The notes beneath the pieces were generated by a model that was not told the DNA's origin, searched no databases, and was given only the letters and a program-made list of their open reading frames with translations. Of a stretch of DNA of 17,969 nucleotides, positions 1 to 8,098 are shown piece by piece. Within the stretch, counting starts at the first letter, position 1. Each line of letters opens with the position of its first letter. The stretch is from a bacterium (lineage in GTDB: Bacteria > Patescibacteriota > Saccharimonadia > Saccharimonadales > JACDBH01), in assembly GCA_029557395.1 (NCBI GenBank), contig JAKQIK010000007.1, positions 1 through 17,969 on the forward strand. Reading direction: 5' to 3'. A program made the position numbers and the translations under genes.

Positions 1-46
1 CACAGTCTTTCCAGGACTGCCAGTTCAACCACTCCTGCACCTCTCC
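1..46 (-). tRNA. tRNA-Ser (anticodon GGA), 5' part only
   Basis: Read on the minus strand from 46 downward. The sequence gives a seven-base acceptor strand (GGAGAGG), TG at positions 8-9, a three-pair D stem (CAG/CTG) with a GGTT-containing loop, and a perfect five-pair anticodon stem (CAGTC/GACTG) enclosing the loop CTGGAAA. The anticodon is therefore GGA, which reads serine UCC/UCU codons. The variable arm, T arm and 3' acceptor strand lie beyond the left edge, so the gene is partial. Serine identity rests on the anticodon and the D-arm pattern; the long variable arm cannot be seen. Confidence 0.85.
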
Positions 47-90
47 TCGCCTAAGAAAGTATTATACTTGATAATTGTTGTTTTTACACC

Positions 91-119
91 TTGGAATAGG
101 GGTGGATTTTGCGTAAAAT
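91..119 (+). promoter_or_regulatory. Promoter of the ABC transporter operon
   Basis: The -35 box TTGGAA (91-96) and -10 box TAAAAT (114-119) are separated by 17 bases. The start codon of the ATPase begins 8 bases after the -10 box, so transcription would start at or within a base or two of the ATG. No Shine-Dalgarno sequence precedes the ATG, which fits a leaderless transcript. Confidence 0.5.
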
Positions 120-127
120 GTAAATAG

Positions 128-1012
128 ATGTCAAATGTAATAAAACTCGAGGAAGTTTCTAGGATATACGGCTTTGGTAATGCGACCACTGTAGCTCTTG
201 ATGAAATTAGCCTTTCAGTCGAAAAGGGCGAATTTGTTGCTATCATGGGCCCTTCTGGCTCTGGCAAATCAAGTTTACTAAACATCATCGGCCTCCTAGA
301 TAAGCCAACACACGGTACCTATCATCTCAGTAGTCGCCTAGTCTCAAAATTACGGCCAGGTAGATTAGCCAAGGCTAGACGGGACCACATTGGTTTTATT
401 TTTCAGTCTTTCAATTTACTACCCAAGCTGACCGCGCTGGATAATGTAGCCTTGCCCCTTGCGTACAAGGGTGTTTCTCTCTCTAAGAGGCTTCAGCAGG
501 CATCCTTAGCCCTAGAGAGAGTTGGTCTACAGGAACGTGAATATTTTTTTCCAAAGAGTTTGAGTGGAGGTCAAGCGCAGAGAGTAGCGATAGCAAGGGC
601 TTTAGTAAATAACCCAAGTCTTATTATTGCCGATGAACCTACTGGTAACCTAGATAGCCATAGTAGCCGGGTTGTGATGGAGCTTTTGGCAGAACTTCAC
701 TCTACTGGTAGCACTGTGTTGATGGTAACTCATAATCCAGAGCTAACTCGTTATGCTACCAGGGTGCTTTATATGCTTGATGGCTCAATCGTTTATGACG
801 AAGAGACGAAATTGGGTGAAGTACCGGCTCGTGCGCGCGCTAGTACCGACGGCATGCCCAAGGATGATGAGTCGGAGGCGCTAGAGAGTGTTTCGGCTTT
901 TTTGCATGAAATACCGGCTAAGCCTGCTCCCATCAGGAAAAGATTAGTTAATAATACCAAAAAGTCAAAGATGTCTAAATCAAAACGAAAAGTAAAAAAG
1001 GTTACACAATAA
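128..1012 (+). CDS. ABC transporter ATP-binding protein, MacB/LolD type
   Basis: This is the cytoplasmic ATPase that energises the FtsX-like permease encoded next to it. All ABC motifs are visible: Walker A GPSGSGKSS (41-49), Q-loop FQSFNLLP (92-99), signature LSGGQ (145-149), Walker B LIIADE (165-170), D-loop and switch histidine H202. The core of about 225 residues is the normal length for the LolD/MacB/FtsE group. A further 65 residues form a non-conserved tail that ends in a strongly basic, lysine-rich stretch; its role is unknown and it could contact membrane or nucleic acid. The stop codon overlaps the start of the permease gene by one base (TAATG), so the two are translationally coupled. 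The family exports peptides, lipoproteins or drugs or remodels the envelope; the substrate cannot be read from the sequence. The ATG is chosen because it lies directly behind a promoter and starts the conserved domain. Confidence 0.93.
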   Translation: MSNVIKLEEVSRIYGFGNATTVALDEISLSVEKGEFVAIMGPSGSGKSSLLNIIGLLDKPTHGTYHLSSRLVSKLRPGRLAKARRDHIGFIFQSFNLLPKLTALDNVALPLAYKGVSLSKRLQQASLALERVGLQEREYFFPKSLSGGQAQRVAIARALVNNPSLIIADEPTGNLDSHSSRVVMELLAELHSTGSTVLMVTHNPELTRYATRVLYMLDGSIVYDEETKLGEVPARARASTDGMPKDDESEALESVSAFLHEIPAKPAPIRKRLVNNTKKSKMSKSKRKVKKVTQ

Positions 1013-2253
1013 TGCGCTCACCCCTGATCAACGACAACACTCGCATGGCCCTAGCCTCTATCAAGTCCAACAAGACCAGAAGCTTTCTCACCATGATAGG
1101 AATTATTATTGGTGTATCGTCCGTCATAATGACTATTTCTATGGGTGAAGGTATCAGGCGCCAGGTCATGGATACAAATCAAGCTACCAATGACTACTTG
1201 ATATCTGTTAGATCAGGCTCAATTGCTACACGAGATTCAAATGGGAATATTACCGACGTTAATTATTTAGCATCCCTAGGTAACAACACCCTGACAGAAC
1301 AAGACTATGAGTCCCTAAAAAACTTACCAACAACGGGCTCAATAGCTCCTCTTAGCACCATATCAGGTATACCGTCTAATTTCGAAGGCCAAGAATACAA
1401 GGATGCCACAATCATAGCTACGACCAGCAGTCTACCTGATTTGATAGACCAAAAAGTGCTATATGGTGGTTTCTTTAATGATGATAACTCTGGCAAAAAT
1501 TCAGTAGTTATTGGCAAGCGAGTTGCCGAAGAGCTGTTTAATGAAAATGTGCCTCTTGGTAAGCTGATAACAATCAGGGGTCAAGATTTTGTTGTCGGTG
1601 GCGTGTTTGACGAGTTCAAATCCAATCCACTGAGTTCGGTAGCCGATCTCAACAAGGCAATATTTATGTCATACCCTACAGCCAAGACTATCACCAACAG
1701 TAACCCAGCTATCTATCAGATACTAATTACTCCCAAAGAGGGCGTAAGCTTGGATCAACTAAGATTGGCTATTACGGAACAGCTATTAAAAAACCATGGT
1801 GGCCAAGAAGACTTCACCGTCCTAAAAGCCAGTGAGACTGAGCTAGTAGCCAGAAAGACTGTGTCAGCTGCAACTACATTTGTCTCAGCAATTGCAGCAA
1901 TTTCACTCGTTGTCGGTGGTATAGGTATTATGAATATAATGTTCGTATCAGTTACAGAACGTACACGCGAGATTGGTGTACGCAAATCACTGGGTGCTAC
2001 CAACCGTCAAATATACAGCCAGTTCTTAGTCGAGGCTTCGGTAGTTAGCACTGTTGGTGGCTTGATTGGCGTATTAGTGGCAGTACTAGGCAATTTGGTA
2101 GTTAGGCTTAGTTCGGAGCTACAGCCAGTCATTACTTGGCAGATTATTTTACTTTCAGTTGGTGTATCGATAGCAGTTGGTATAGTCTTCGGTACTGCCC
2201 CGGCTATTAAGGCTGCTCGCAAAGACCCAATTGAATCATTACGATATGAATAG
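1012..2253 (+). CDS. ABC transporter permease, MacB/FtsX-like
   Basis: This is the integral membrane subunit of the ABC system begun by the preceding gene. The layout is that of MacB-type permeases: a short basic N-terminus, one transmembrane segment at about residues 24-44, a large extracytoplasmic domain (about 45-280), then three transmembrane segments near 286-312, 340-363 and 376-399. The helix after the second membrane segment carries the FtsX-family signature TERTREIGVRKSLGAT, which docks on the ATPase. The C-terminus ends in the usual KAARKDPIESLRYE type motif. At 413 residues it is typical for the family. No membrane-fusion partner (MacA-like) is in the window; in bacteria with a single membrane such pairs can work without one. 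Transport substrate is unknown. Confidence 0.93.
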   Translation: MRSPLINDNTRMALASIKSNKTRSFLTMIGIIIGVSSVIMTISMGEGIRRQVMDTNQATNDYLISVRSGSIATRDSNGNITDVNYLASLGNNTLTEQDYESLKNLPTTGSIAPLSTISGIPSNFEGQEYKDATIIATTSSLPDLIDQKVLYGGFFNDDNSGKNSVVIGKRVAEELFNENVPLGKLITIRGQDFVVGGVFDEFKSNPLSSVADLNKAIFMSYPTAKTITNSNPAIYQILITPKEGVSLDQLRLAITEQLLKNHGGQEDFTVLKASETELVARKTVSAATTFVSAIAAISLVVGGIGIMNIMFVSVTERTREIGVRKSLGATNRQIYSQFLVEASVVSTVGGLIGVLVAVLGNLVVRLSSELQPVITWQIILLSVGVSIAVGIVFGTAPAIKAARKDPIESLRYE

Positions 2254-2465
2254 TCTACTTTCCTACTCTAAGCTATGCGCTAATGCGATTAGACGATTTA
2301 CTTTTTCAGGGATAATGTCCCCATATAATGTGTGCACTATGCAAAGCTAACCAGTATTATTTATGATGTTAAATATGGTGGAATGTATAAATTCGGTGCT
2401 TTTGGCCAGCTATCTAGAGTACTGCAATACAAAGCGTGTACCCTCAGATATTAGTTGAAGTGTCT

Positions 2466-3500
2466 TTAGTTGTTTAATTCTGTTTTGAGTTTTTCTATTA
2501 GCTCTACTGGAGTTGGGTTGAGACCGTTTAACAGAGCGAGATACAAAGATACAAAATCGCCAAGAGCTACTGCGTAGAGCATTTGCTTGAGGACTGTATC
2601 GCCTTTGACGCTCACTACGTGAGGGTTTGGCCAGCGACCACTGAGTAATCTGTTGCTTACCTCAAATCTTTTTTGAGTTCGCTCGTGTTCTAAGTTGCTA
2701 TGTAGCTCAATAATACCGTAAGGTTTATCAATTGGATGTGATGTCCAGCCTAGAAATTCATTGTGATTAAACTCAGGAAATTGATTATACCAAGCTACGT
2801 TTTTGGCATTTTCGTTGAAGCTAATTTTCCATTTGTATGCGACTGGTGCCATGAGTTTACCGCCGTAAATTACCGGCGTTTTGCCAGATAGTTCTAGAGC
2901 GAGTTGTTTGGCAATATTATCGGTAGTTTTGATGTCGGGTCGCCAGGCCGATATCTCTTGGGCGAGGAACTCTTTGGCCTGAGCTATTTCAGCAAAGGCA
3001 GTGTCTTTGTCGATAACGTTACTTTCAGCCAAGATACTAATTAATGCTTTAAAACTGTATAAAGTTGCAAATCTGGGCTGTAGGCCACTTGGTAGTAATG
3101 CTAATGTATATTGTTGTTCCTGGGCAATTTGCTGGAGTTTACCGCCCGAGGTAATTACCGCAATTTGTGCAGATTCTGCTCTTGCTGTCTCTAAGGCCTC
3201 GATAGTTTCTTCGGTGTTACCCGAGTAGCTTGAGGCGATAAACAGAGTCTTGCCCGAGATATATTTGGGTATAGAGTAATCTCGAGAAATTTCAAAAGGA
3301 ATAGTAAAACCAGGCCATGAATTGGCCAAAAGGGCCGCTAGGGCCGACCCACCCATACCAGCAAAAACAATGTTTTCTATGGGGTTATTACTAAAAACAC
3401 CAAGGTCATAAGTCTGGTCGAGTTGTTGCCATTGTTTCTCGGCAATCCCTAGTGCGTCCTGGCCGTCTTTTTCGTGAATGTATTTTAGATCATCAAGCAT
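2466..3500 (-). CDS. Bifunctional phosphoglucose/phosphomannose isomerase (SIS domain)
   Basis: It interconverts glucose 6-phosphate or mannose 6-phosphate with fructose 6-phosphate, linking glycolysis to sugar-nucleotide supply. Two SIS (sugar isomerase) lobes are visible: the N-terminal lobe has GMGGSALAALLA and the phosphate-binding SSYSGNTEET motif. The C-terminal lobe has the family hallmark SFNENAK followed about 15 residues on by FNHNEFLGW, which carry the glutamate and histidine regarded as catalytic in this family (bact-PGI_C type). The length, 344 residues, is normal for this short isomerase and much shorter than classical Pgi. I chose the ATG at 3500, about 10 bases after a GAGG; a TTG at 3506 is an in-frame alternative only 4 bases from that GAGG. 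The gene is convergent with the ABC operon, with 212 bases between them and no clear terminator. Confidence 0.88.
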   Translation of the reverse strand: MLDDLKYIHEKDGQDALGIAEKQWQQLDQTYDLGVFSNNPIENIVFAGMGGSALAALLANSWPGFTIPFEISRDYSIPKYISGKTLFIASSYSGNTEETIEALETARAESAQIAVITSGGKLQQIAQEQQYTLALLPSGLQPRFATLYSFKALISILAESNVIDKDTAFAEIAQAKEFLAQEISAWRPDIKTTDNIAKQLALELSGKTPVIYGGKLMAPVAYKWKISFNENAKNVAWYNQFPEFNHNEFLGWTSHPIDKPYGIIELHSNLEHERTQKRFEVSNRLLSGRWPNPHVVSVKGDTVLKQMLYAVALGDFVSLYLALLNGLNPTPVELIEKLKTELNN

Positions 3501-3539
3501 ATTCAAAAAACCTCTACTAATTTATTACTGCTTATGTTA

Positions 3540-3568
3540 TTGTAAAGTAAATCATAAGGACTTAACAA
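3540..3568 (+). promoter_or_regulatory. Possible promoter of the acidic Ser/Thr-rich protein gene
   Basis: TTGTAA (3540-3545) and TAACAA (3563-3568) are spaced by 17 bases. Transcription would begin close to 3575, just ahead of the AGGAGA ribosome-binding site. The -10 box is a moderate match only. Confidence 0.35.
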
Positions 3569-3589
3569 ATCTTCAGGAGAAAAATAGAG

Positions 3590-4312
3590 GTGGGAATCTT
3601 TGATAAAAAACAAGACGATGTACAAACAATAACTCCAGACAGCTCGGCTACGCCTAGTTCGACAGATACACCGGTGGTTACTGAACCGGTATCAGTATCT
3701 ACCCCGGTGGATACTACTGATACTTCCTCTAACACCGATACTGCATCTAGCAGTACAGCTTCTACGGCCCCAACTTTGGATGAATTAGAAAAAACTGAAT
3801 CGTCGTCTAGTGCGACAGTAGATGTAACAGGGTCAACGGAAACTTCAGTAGATTCTCCCGTAGAAGAAACCCCTTCTGTTAATAATGACGTCGCATCTGC
3901 AAGTGATTTGGCCAATTCTGAAGTTGCTCAAGAGACACCATCTGTCGAAGTAGAACCAGACATTACATCAGAGCCAACTCCAGTTTTGCCGTCTGCTTCA
4001 AGAGTTGAAATAAAACCAATAGAAGTACAGACTGATACTGCTGCTGATTCATATAGTTCATCAGGAGATTTGACCGATATAAAGCGCGAAGCTATCGAAC
4101 AACTTTCGCCTCTTGTAGAGCTATTGGACCAGACTCCAGAGGAAAAATTTCATACGACAATGATGTTATTGCAGTCGACAGACAACAAAGACTTGATTAA
4201 AAAAGCTTATGATGTTGCTCAACAGATACCAGATGACAAGATCAAGGCACAAGCACTACTCGATGTAGTAAACGAAATTAATTACTACACACAAGAACAG
4301 CCAGCTCAGTAA
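3590..4312 (+). CDS. Acidic Ser/Thr/Val-rich protein with a small helical C-terminal domain, unknown function
   Basis: I do not recognise a named family. The protein starts with a short basic stretch (MGIFDKKQ). About 140 residues of low-complexity, acidic sequence rich in Ser, Thr, Val, Pro and Asp follow and are expected to be disordered. The last 80 residues (about 161-235) are helical and look folded, with the segments REAIEQLSPLVELLDQTPEEK, MMLLQSTDNKDLIKKAYDVA and IKAQALLDVVNEINYYTQ. There is no signal peptide or membrane segment, so a cytoplasmic location is likely. The start is a GTG, chosen because AGGAGA (3575-3580) lies 9 bases upstream; no ATG fits. The disordered-linker plus compact-domain layout suggests a protein-interaction or scaffold role, but this is inference. 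It is convergent with the next gene, with 7 bases between them. Confidence 0.8.
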   Translation: MGIFDKKQDDVQTITPDSSATPSSTDTPVVTEPVSVSTPVDTTDTSSNTDTASSSTASTAPTLDELEKTESSSSATVDVTGSTETSVDSPVEETPSVNNDVASASDLANSEVAQETPSVEVEPDITSEPTPVLPSASRVEIKPIEVQTDTAADSYSSSGDLTDIKREAIEQLSPLVELLDQTPEEKFHTTMMLLQSTDNKDLIKKAYDVAQQIPDDKIKAQALLDVVNEINYYTQEQPAQ

Positions 4313-4319
4313 TAGATTT

Positions 4320-4874
4320 TTAGTCTTTTCGATTGTTAACGGCGAAGTGTAGTGAACCTGTGGCTATACTAACTACCAAGAATATAGCCAATAGATTTTC
4401 GGTTGGACCAGTGTTTGGCAGTGGGCTATCACCCGTGGATGGGACGGTCGTTGTAGGTGGCGTGGTGGGTGCTGTACTATCTGGATTTGTTTGACCTGGT
4501 GTAGCTGGAGCCTCTACCGTACCCTCTGACTCATCTTGGCTAGGGCTTTGATCAGAGTTAGGGCTATCTTCTTGCTTCTCATTGCTATCTGGCTTATTTT
4601 CTGTGGATTCGGATGGTTTGCCATCGAAACTTGGTAGGTTGAGGGCATCTTCCCCATCTGTAGTTGTGATAGCTACATCCGTATCATTACCTTTGATTGT
4701 TCTATAAGCCCAACGCCCTGCTAGGAATATACCCACCAAAAATAATGCAACAACCAACACAGAAACAATAGCAAGTAGCCAAGCTACTCCTGTTCTATCA
4801 CGTCGCTCACCTTCGTAGTATTTATCTATTTCTGGTAATACAGAATCTTTTTTCTTGCGCTTAAATAGTGCCAC
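4320..4874 (-). CDS. LPNTG-containing membrane/cell-surface protein
   Basis: This is a likely surface protein and sortase substrate. The N-terminal 28 residues are highly charged (FKRKKKDS, ERRDRTG). A hydrophobic segment follows at about 29-53, then a long Ser/Pro/Thr/Asp/Glu-rich spacer (about 62-150). The C-terminal sorting signal is LPNTG (152-156), a second hydrophobic segment (about 159-178) and a short charged tail (NNRKD). Order and spacing match Gram-positive-type sortase signals. The N-terminal segment lies far from the start and lacks a convincing signal-peptidase site, so it could stay as a membrane anchor. The spacer would then run from membrane to wall. The GTG start is supported by GGAG 8 bases upstream and a good promoter behind it. 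No sortase gene is in the window. Confidence 0.85.
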   Translation of the reverse strand: MALFKRKKKDSVLPEIDKYYEGERRDRTGVAWLLAIVSVLVVALFLVGIFLAGRWAYRTIKGNDTDVAITTTDGEDALNLPSFDGKPSESTENKPDSNEKQEDSPNSDQSPSQDESEGTVEAPATPGQTNPDSTAPTTPPTTTVPSTGDSPLPNTGPTENLLAIFLVVSIATGSLHFAVNNRKD

Positions 4875-4901
4875 TTTGCAATCTCCATCACATTTTTATA
4901 G

Positions 4902-4930
4902 ATTGTACTATATTTTGGCGTACTTGGCAA
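4902..4930 (-). promoter_or_regulatory. Promoter of the LPNTG protein gene
   Basis: On the minus strand TTGCCA (4930-4925) and TACAAT (4907-4902) are separated by 17 bases. Transcription would begin near 4895, leaving a leader of about 20 bases that contains the GGAG ribosome-binding site. Confidence 0.6.
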
Positions 4931-4975
4931 CAAAATTGAGCTGATTTTTTATAAAGTAAGTATATGCACAGTAGC

Positions 4976-5004
4976 TTGCAGTGTATTCTCGACCGTACTA
5001 TCAT
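4976..5004 (+). promoter_or_regulatory. Possible promoter of the proline-rich membrane protein gene
   Basis: TTGCAG (4976-4981) and TATCAT (4999-5004) are spaced by 17 bases. A start site near 5011 would give a 13-base A-rich leader before the ATG at 5024. This placement argues for 5024 rather than the upstream ATG at 4964 as the true start. Confidence 0.4.
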
Positions 5005-5023
5005 TTATATAAAGAAAGAAAAA

Positions 5024-5743
5024 ATGAAAAATATTACACCAATAAATCCAAACTTAGTACCAGAATCAAGTAATCAAAATTCACCAGAGCCTATTGGAGC
5101 AGAGCAACAGTCTGTAGTTCAGCAACCAGCTTTGGCGCAACCAGAAGTGCCAGTGCAGGAGATTTCACAAGAAGTACCACAAAATCCCTTGCCACAAAAG
5201 CCACAACCCCCAGCGCCAGAGCCACAATCAGGCCGGTCGGTTCAGTCAATCTACCCGACACCATTGACTCTAGAAGAGCGTGAAGAGATACATCGGGCCG
5301 ATGGGATACCAGGAAGACCATATAAAGAAATTACTCCTTTTAGCCAAATCGGTATTCCTCTGATTATGGGTGGCACCAGCCTTTATTTGCTCGTTCTTAT
5401 TATACCTTTGTTATCTGGTGCGTCGGCAAGCCTAGGTATGCTTGGTCTCCCGGGTAAGATGGAGAAAGTAATTTGGTTATATATTTTTGGTGGTTTATTA
5501 ACCTTGGTACTGACTGCCATTGCTAGCTACAAAGTATTAAGGGGGAGTTTGGTGGCCCTGGCTTTGCTAACGGGTCCAGTATCACTCTTTTTGCTGTATA
5601 GTTTGTTGGGCAAAATTTCCCGTCTGGTGCTTGGAGCGAGTATATTCTACTCAACTTCAACAAACATCATAACGGTAGTTGAAGTCGTTCTTGCGATACT
5701 GCTTGTCTTGGCGTGGACTAGAGAGAGAAAAGCCTACCTTTAG
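5024..5743 (+). CDS. Proline/glutamine-rich membrane protein with four transmembrane segments, unknown function
   Basis: No family is recognised. The N-terminal 100 residues are rich in Pro, Gln and Glu, look disordered and probably lie in the cytoplasm. A membrane domain follows with four hydrophobic segments at about 109-132, 148-170, 174-196 and 214-231, and the protein ends with a short charged tail (RERKAYL). Coding sense is supported by the sharp split between hydrophilic and hydrophobic parts. I chose the ATG at 5024 (MKNITP...). It is preceded by only a purine-rich AAAGAAAG stretch, but a promoter lies just upstream. The in-frame ATG at 4964 would add 20 residues that look unlike a protein N-terminus. 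The gene diverges from the LPNTG gene, and both are envelope proteins, so a shared role in the cell surface is possible. Confidence 0.8.
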   Translation: MKNITPINPNLVPESSNQNSPEPIGAEQQSVVQQPALAQPEVPVQEISQEVPQNPLPQKPQPPAPEPQSGRSVQSIYPTPLTLEEREEIHRADGIPGRPYKEITPFSQIGIPLIMGGTSLYLLVLIIPLLSGASASLGMLGLPGKMEKVIWLYIFGGLLTLVLTAIASYKVLRGSLVALALLTGPVSLFLLYSLLGKISRLVLGASIFYSTSTNIITVVEVVLAILLVLAWTRERKAYL

Positions 5744-5861
5744 TTCTGTTTCATGGCGTAGGCATAGGCAGGCACTACTTTTATAAGATAACATGCTCTA
5801 ATACAAGTTATTATAAATAACAGAAGAGTTTGAGGACTTAGAGTCTCGAGCAAACGTTGTA

Positions 5862-5984
5862 ATGAGCAGTGATAGTATGTGGGTGGCCAGAGAAGCAAGG
5901 CGTATGCAGTCTAATGTTGCCAGAGCCCGTCTGATTACAGGTGATGGTACATCTATGATAAGTCGACCAAAACCAGGCGTATAA
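5862..5984 (+). CDS. Possible 40-residue basic peptide
   Basis: An ATG-to-TAA frame encodes a 40-residue peptide (start MSSDSMWVAREARR, end MISRPKPGV). It is arginine-rich and could form an amphipathic helix. The frame is open upstream to a TAA ending at 5815 and that part (EEFEDLESRA) also looks protein-like, but it has no standard start codon. No good Shine-Dalgarno sequence precedes the ATG. The frame ends 17 bases before a strong terminator, which would suit a small expressed gene. It could equally be chance or a degraded gene. A six-base inverted repeat (GTTATT/AATAAC, 5807-5821) lies upstream. Confidence 0.3.
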   Translation: MSSDSMWVAREARRMQSNVARARLITGDGTSMISRPKPGV

Positions 5985-6001
5985 GGTGTTTCACACAAAA
6001 C

Positions 6002-6031
6002 AAAACACCCTTCGATAGAAGGGTGTTTTTT
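6002..6031. terminator. Strong bidirectional intrinsic terminator
   Basis: A 12-pair perfect stem (AAAACACCCTTC/GAAGGGTGTTTT) with a GATA loop is followed on the plus strand by a run of T to 6031. On the minus strand the stem is followed by TTTTGTTTTG, so the same hairpin can end groL transcription as well as plus-strand transcripts from the 5024-5984 region. Confidence 0.9.
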
Positions 6032-6052
6032 AGGTTTACGGTTGGCTGTTTT

Positions 6053-7705
6053 TTACATCATGCCCATGCCACCAGGCATTCCACCACCCATTCCAGCAGG
6101 CATAGCCGACTCTGCTTCTGGTACATCTACGACTAGAGCGCCCATAGTGATAGCAGTACCGGCAATACTGACAGCATTTTGGACAGCTTCTTTGGTGACT
6201 CTAGCGGGGTCAACTACACCGGCAGACTTGAGGTCAACTAGCTTGGTAGGCTCGTTGACGTTGACTCCCTGCCCTGCCTTAGCTTTTTTGACCTGTGGTA
6301 GCCATTCGTCAGCGTTGAGACCAGCGTTGGTTAGCAAGATTCTAAACGGTTGCTCAAGAGCATTGCCAAGAATTGTCTTGCCAGCTGTAACTGTGGCATC
6401 TTCTTTGGCATCTGACCTGATAGCAGTTGACACATTAATTAATGTTACACCGCCACCAGATACGATACCTTCGTCGAGAGCAGCTTTGACGGCAGCTACG
6501 GCGTCATCGACGCGGAATTTCTTTTCTTCTATTTCAGTTTCAGTAGCGCCACCAACCTTGATAACAGCAACTTTACCATTTAGAGCAGCACGGCGCTTCT
6601 CTAGGTTTTCGCGGTCATAGTCCGAGGTGGTGTTTTCGATCTGGGTAGTGATTTGTGCAATACGGTTTTTGACTTCAGCTACAGATCCAGCGCCCTCGAT
6701 AATAGTTGTTTCGTCTTTGGTAACAATAACTTTACGAGCTGTACCAATATCAGACACCTGAACATTGTCAAAAGGCTGATCGGCATCAATATATGTTCCA
6801 CCAGTCAAGATAGCAATATCTTGCAGTGTGTCTTTGCGACGATCACCAAAAGACGGAGCTTTGACAGCTACTACATTTAGGACACCTTTAAGCTTGTTGA
6901 GTACTAATGTAGCTAACGGCTCGCCTTCGATATCTTCGGCGATAATAACAATCTCCTTCTTTCCGGTTTGAGCGATTTGCTCAAGTACAGGTAGAAATTC
7001 TTGCAGTGAACTAATTTTTTTATCTGTCACAATGATGTGAGGCTTGTCGAGAACGGCTTCCATGCGAGCTGTGTCGGTTACCATGTATGGACTGATAAAA
7101 CCACGGTCAAAGGTAAATCCTTCAACAACTTCGCTCTCTAGATCTAGTCCCTGCCCTTCTTCGACAGTTACAACACCGTCTTTGCCAACTTTTTCAATCA
7201 CATCAGCAATCAATTTGCCAATTTCGGCATCACTGGCAGAAATAGTAGCTACTTCGGCCACACGTGATGATTTGCCAGAGATATCTTCTTTGAGACTATC
7301 AAGTGTCTTGATTACATCTTCGGCAGCTGATTCAAGCCCTTTTCTGAGGAGCATAGGGTTGTGACCAGCAGCGATTAATTTGTTAGCCTCATTGAGAATA
7401 TGATAAGTCAAAACAGTAACGGTGGTAGTACCATCGCCAGCAACATCATTCATCTTGTTGGCAGCCTGTTTGATTAGCTCGGCACCGACTTTGTAGCCTA
7501 GGGTTTCGTCGTCAACATCTGCAATTTCAACACCTTTTGCTACGGTTACACCGTCGTGAGTGACGGTTGGCGAACCGTACGATTTGCTAATCACTACATT
7601 GCGACCTTTTGGCCCCATGGTTGTTTTGACGGCTTCGTACAAGATACGAGCACCCTCGAGAACTCTCCTGCGAGCGTCCTCATCATAAAAAACTTTTTTT
7701 GCCAT
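6053..7705 (-). CDS. groL: Chaperonin GroEL (60 kDa)
   Basis: GroEL forms the double-ring folding chamber that works with GroES and ATP in the cytoplasm. The sequence is GroEL from end to end: TTMGPKGRNVVI near residue 28, the ATP-binding GDGTTT motif at 90-95, the apical domain, and the C-terminal GGM-rich tail (GMGGGMPGGMGMM). At 550 residues it is full length. The start is the ATG at 7705 (MAKKVFYDEDARRR), preceded by AAAGGA at the right distance; a longer reading from 7738 adds 11 unconserved residues. It lies 88 bases downstream of groES in the same direction with no promoter or terminator evident between them, so both are read from the CIRCE-controlled promoter. Codon use is like the background, not like the G+C-rich genes elsewhere in the window. 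Confidence 0.98.
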   Translation of the reverse strand: MAKKVFYDEDARRRVLEGARILYEAVKTTMGPKGRNVVISKSYGSPTVTHDGVTVAKGVEIADVDDETLGYKVGAELIKQAANKMNDVAGDGTTTVTVLTYHILNEANKLIAAGHNPMLLRKGLESAAEDVIKTLDSLKEDISGKSSRVAEVATISASDAEIGKLIADVIEKVGKDGVVTVEEGQGLDLESEVVEGFTFDRGFISPYMVTDTARMEAVLDKPHIIVTDKKISSLQEFLPVLEQIAQTGKKEIVIIAEDIEGEPLATLVLNKLKGVLNVVAVKAPSFGDRRKDTLQDIAILTGGTYIDADQPFDNVQVSDIGTARKVIVTKDETTIIEGAGSVAEVKNRIAQITTQIENTTSDYDRENLEKRRAALNGKVAVIKVGGATETEIEEKKFRVDDAVAAVKAALDEGIVSGGGVTLINVSTAIRSDAKEDATVTAGKTILGNALEQPFRILLTNAGLNADEWLPQVKKAKAGQGVNVNEPTKLVDLKSAGVVDPARVTKEAVQNAVSIAGTAITMGALVVDVPEAESAMPAGMGGGMPGGMGMM

Positions 7706-7793
7706 ATAATTTCCTTTCTGCGCGTAGCTTTTGTCCAAAAAAGTTACTTAATCATATAAATGGTTAATCTTTGTGAAAATACCCCTAGACGAT

Positions 7794-8069
7794 CTATTTG
7801 ACGGTTGCTAGGATATCCTCTTCTTTGACTAGTTGGTACTGTTCACCGCCAAATTCAAGCTTGGCGTCCGTTCCGGAGTAACTTTTTACTATCACTCTGT
7901 CGCCAACCTTTACTTGTTCAACATCTTTGCCCACGGCCAAAACTTTTAGAGTAGTGTCTTCATCGGACACGGTGGGTGCAATTAGTAGACCGCTTTTGGT
8001 CTTTAGTTCTTTCTTTTCTTCGCGGACACAAACCACGAAATCTCGTAATGGACTTATTGGTACACTCAT
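7794..8069 (-). CDS. groES: Co-chaperonin GroES (10 kDa)
   Basis: GroES is the heptameric lid of the GroEL folding chamber. The 91-residue protein has the family layout: N-terminal PLRDFVVCV strand, the mobile loop (about residues 19-32, KELKTKSGLLIAP), VLAVGKDV in the middle, GDRVIVKSYSGTDAKL, and the C-terminal EEDILATV. It is only slightly shorter than most GroES proteins. The ATG is preceded by a perfect AGGAGG (8084-8079) at 8 bases. Upstream lie a 5' leader hairpin, a CIRCE operator and a strong promoter, so the gene is the first of the groES-groL operon and should be repressed by HrcA. No hrcA gene is in the window. Confidence 0.97.
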   Translation of the reverse strand: MSVPISPLRDFVVCVREEKKELKTKSGLLIAPTVSDEDTTLKVLAVGKDVEQVKVGDRVIVKSYSGTDAKLEFGGEQYQLVKEEDILATVK

Positions 8070-8098
8070 TAAATAAACCTCCTTTTAGACAGTAGATG

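Noticed and set aside
2280..2322. Terminator between the ABC operon and the isomerase gene
   Set aside because: Only two small stems (CTAAT/ATTAG at 2280-2292 and GGGA/TCCC near 2310-2321) are present, with weak T-tracts; too poor to call.
4964..5023. N-terminal extension of the proline-rich membrane protein from the ATG at 4964
   Set aside because: The extra 20 residues do not resemble a protein N-terminus and a promoter (TTGCAG-17-TATCAT) lies inside this stretch. A TATAAA 8 bases before 4964 keeps the alternative open.
6042..6620. 192-residue open frame antisense to groL
   Set aside because: It lies wholly within groL on the other strand, has no ribosome-binding site, and starts in the GGM-repeat region. 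GroEL homology is decisive.
7706..7738. GroEL start at 7738
   Set aside because: It adds 11 residues not found in GroEL and includes the ribosome-binding site of the ATG at 7705.
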